Assembly: GCA_041946865.1 (NCBI GenBank)
Contig: JBHGBF010000298.1
Span: 1-5,848, forward strand
Reading direction: 5' to 3'
DNA: 5,848 nucleotides
Origin: RPQK01 sp041946865
Lineage (GTDB): Bacteria > Acidobacteriota > UBA6911 > RPQK01
Under the pieces are notes generated by a model. It did no database searches and was not told where the DNA came from. It was given only the letters and a program-made list of their open reading frames with translations. The translations under genes and the position numbers were made by a program. Of the stretch, positions 5,461-5,848 are shown piece after piece. How positions within the stretch are numbered: the stretch's first letter is position 1; each line of letters starts with the position of its first letter.

Positions 5461-5848
5461 ACGAACGGCGTTCCTTGATTCGGCTTTGGATCAGCTTCCT
5501 GATATCCGGTGCTGCCCCGTTCTGGTCTCTTCGGCGGGTGCTGTCGAGCACGGAGCCGTAGCGACGGTCGTAGTTCGAAACCGTGCTTTCGACCAAGGCC
5601 GTAAGGTCGGAAGCCGAGGATACAGGGGCATCCGGGAAACGAGCGAGGGTTTGCTCTACGATCTGTTGTATCACCTCGGCGCCAACCGGCTCTCGGTCGC
5701 CCCACACTTCGCGCAAGAAACTCTCGGGTCGGCTTTGGTGAGCGCCTCTTCCAAGACAGCTACCTCTCTCGACGCAACGAGACGATTGGCCTCCGATTCT
5801 GCAGCGATCTGTGCGCAGACTCCGGGCTCGCCTTCACAACTGCCGTCC
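5444..5848 (-). CDS. Unrecognised protein, 3' part (enters from right edge), with one-base frameshift
   Basis: The visible continuous frame runs from about 5730 to TGA at 5444: ESFLREVWGDREPVGAEVIQ, QQIVEQTLARFPD, DLTALVESTVSNYDRRYGS, ending in a basic helix (IRKLIQSRIKERRSFVAAH). Upstream, the protein-like sequence AAESEANRLVASREVAVLEE and ALTKADP lies in another frame. One extra C in the CCC run (5728-5726) joins the two as KADPESFLREVW, so the gene most likely extends past the right edge and carries a frameshift. The composition is mainly helical and charged. I see no known domain. It overlaps the nucleotidyltransferase start by 17 bases, implying translational coupling. Confidence 0.5.

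Overview
The window is a GC-rich bacterial segment in which every gene I can support lies on the minus strand. It reads like an accessory or decaying stretch of an environmental genome, possibly Planctomycetes/Verrucomicrobia/Acidobacteria/Chloroflexi-like. That guess rests on two short periodic intergenic repeats (CGCGGATnnn and AGGATTnAC) and on the protein families, and no marker gene fixes the taxonomy.

Layout in transcription order, right to left: (1) 5848-5444, the 3' part of an unrecognised gene entering from the right edge, with a one-base frameshift near 5727. (2) 5460-4747, a MntA-type minimal nucleotidyltransferase with intact GS...DxD residues. Its normal C-terminus runs into what looks like the first codons of a HEPN/HepT partner (from 5016), followed by junk and a 9-bp tandem repeat. 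(3) 4597-3456, a ~380-aa uncharacterised protein with a C-terminal coiled coil, whose start is separated from the body by a one-base frameshift at 4554-4556. (4) 3251-1835, one ~471-aa TPR-type protein split by an in-frame TAG (2832-2834) and a frameshift (~2388). (5) 1812-1535, a ~92-aa DUF6922-like small protein hidden by a frameshift and an internal TAA. (6) 1501-875, an AbiEii/AbiGii-family nucleotidyltransferase whose last ~18 codons are displaced by a T-run frameshift (restored stop at 832). (7) 334-1, the N-terminal part of an exported protein leaving by the left edge. Region 341-831 is non-coding and holds a hairpin, a 4x10-bp tandem repeat and a ~71-bp inverted repeat.

Genes 4-6 are closely spaced (22 and 33 bases) and could be one transcript from the AT-rich, dyad-containing region around 3262-3310. 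Genes 5 and 6 are the expected antitoxin-like/AbiEii-like pair. Gene 2 would be the antitoxin half of a HEPN/MNT module that has lost its toxin.

The most striking property is that five adjacent genes each carry one or two disabling single-base lesions. Either this is a graveyard of two toxin-antitoxin-type modules and their neighbours, or the consensus has many single-base errors; reads would decide. I do not see a convincing new intact system.
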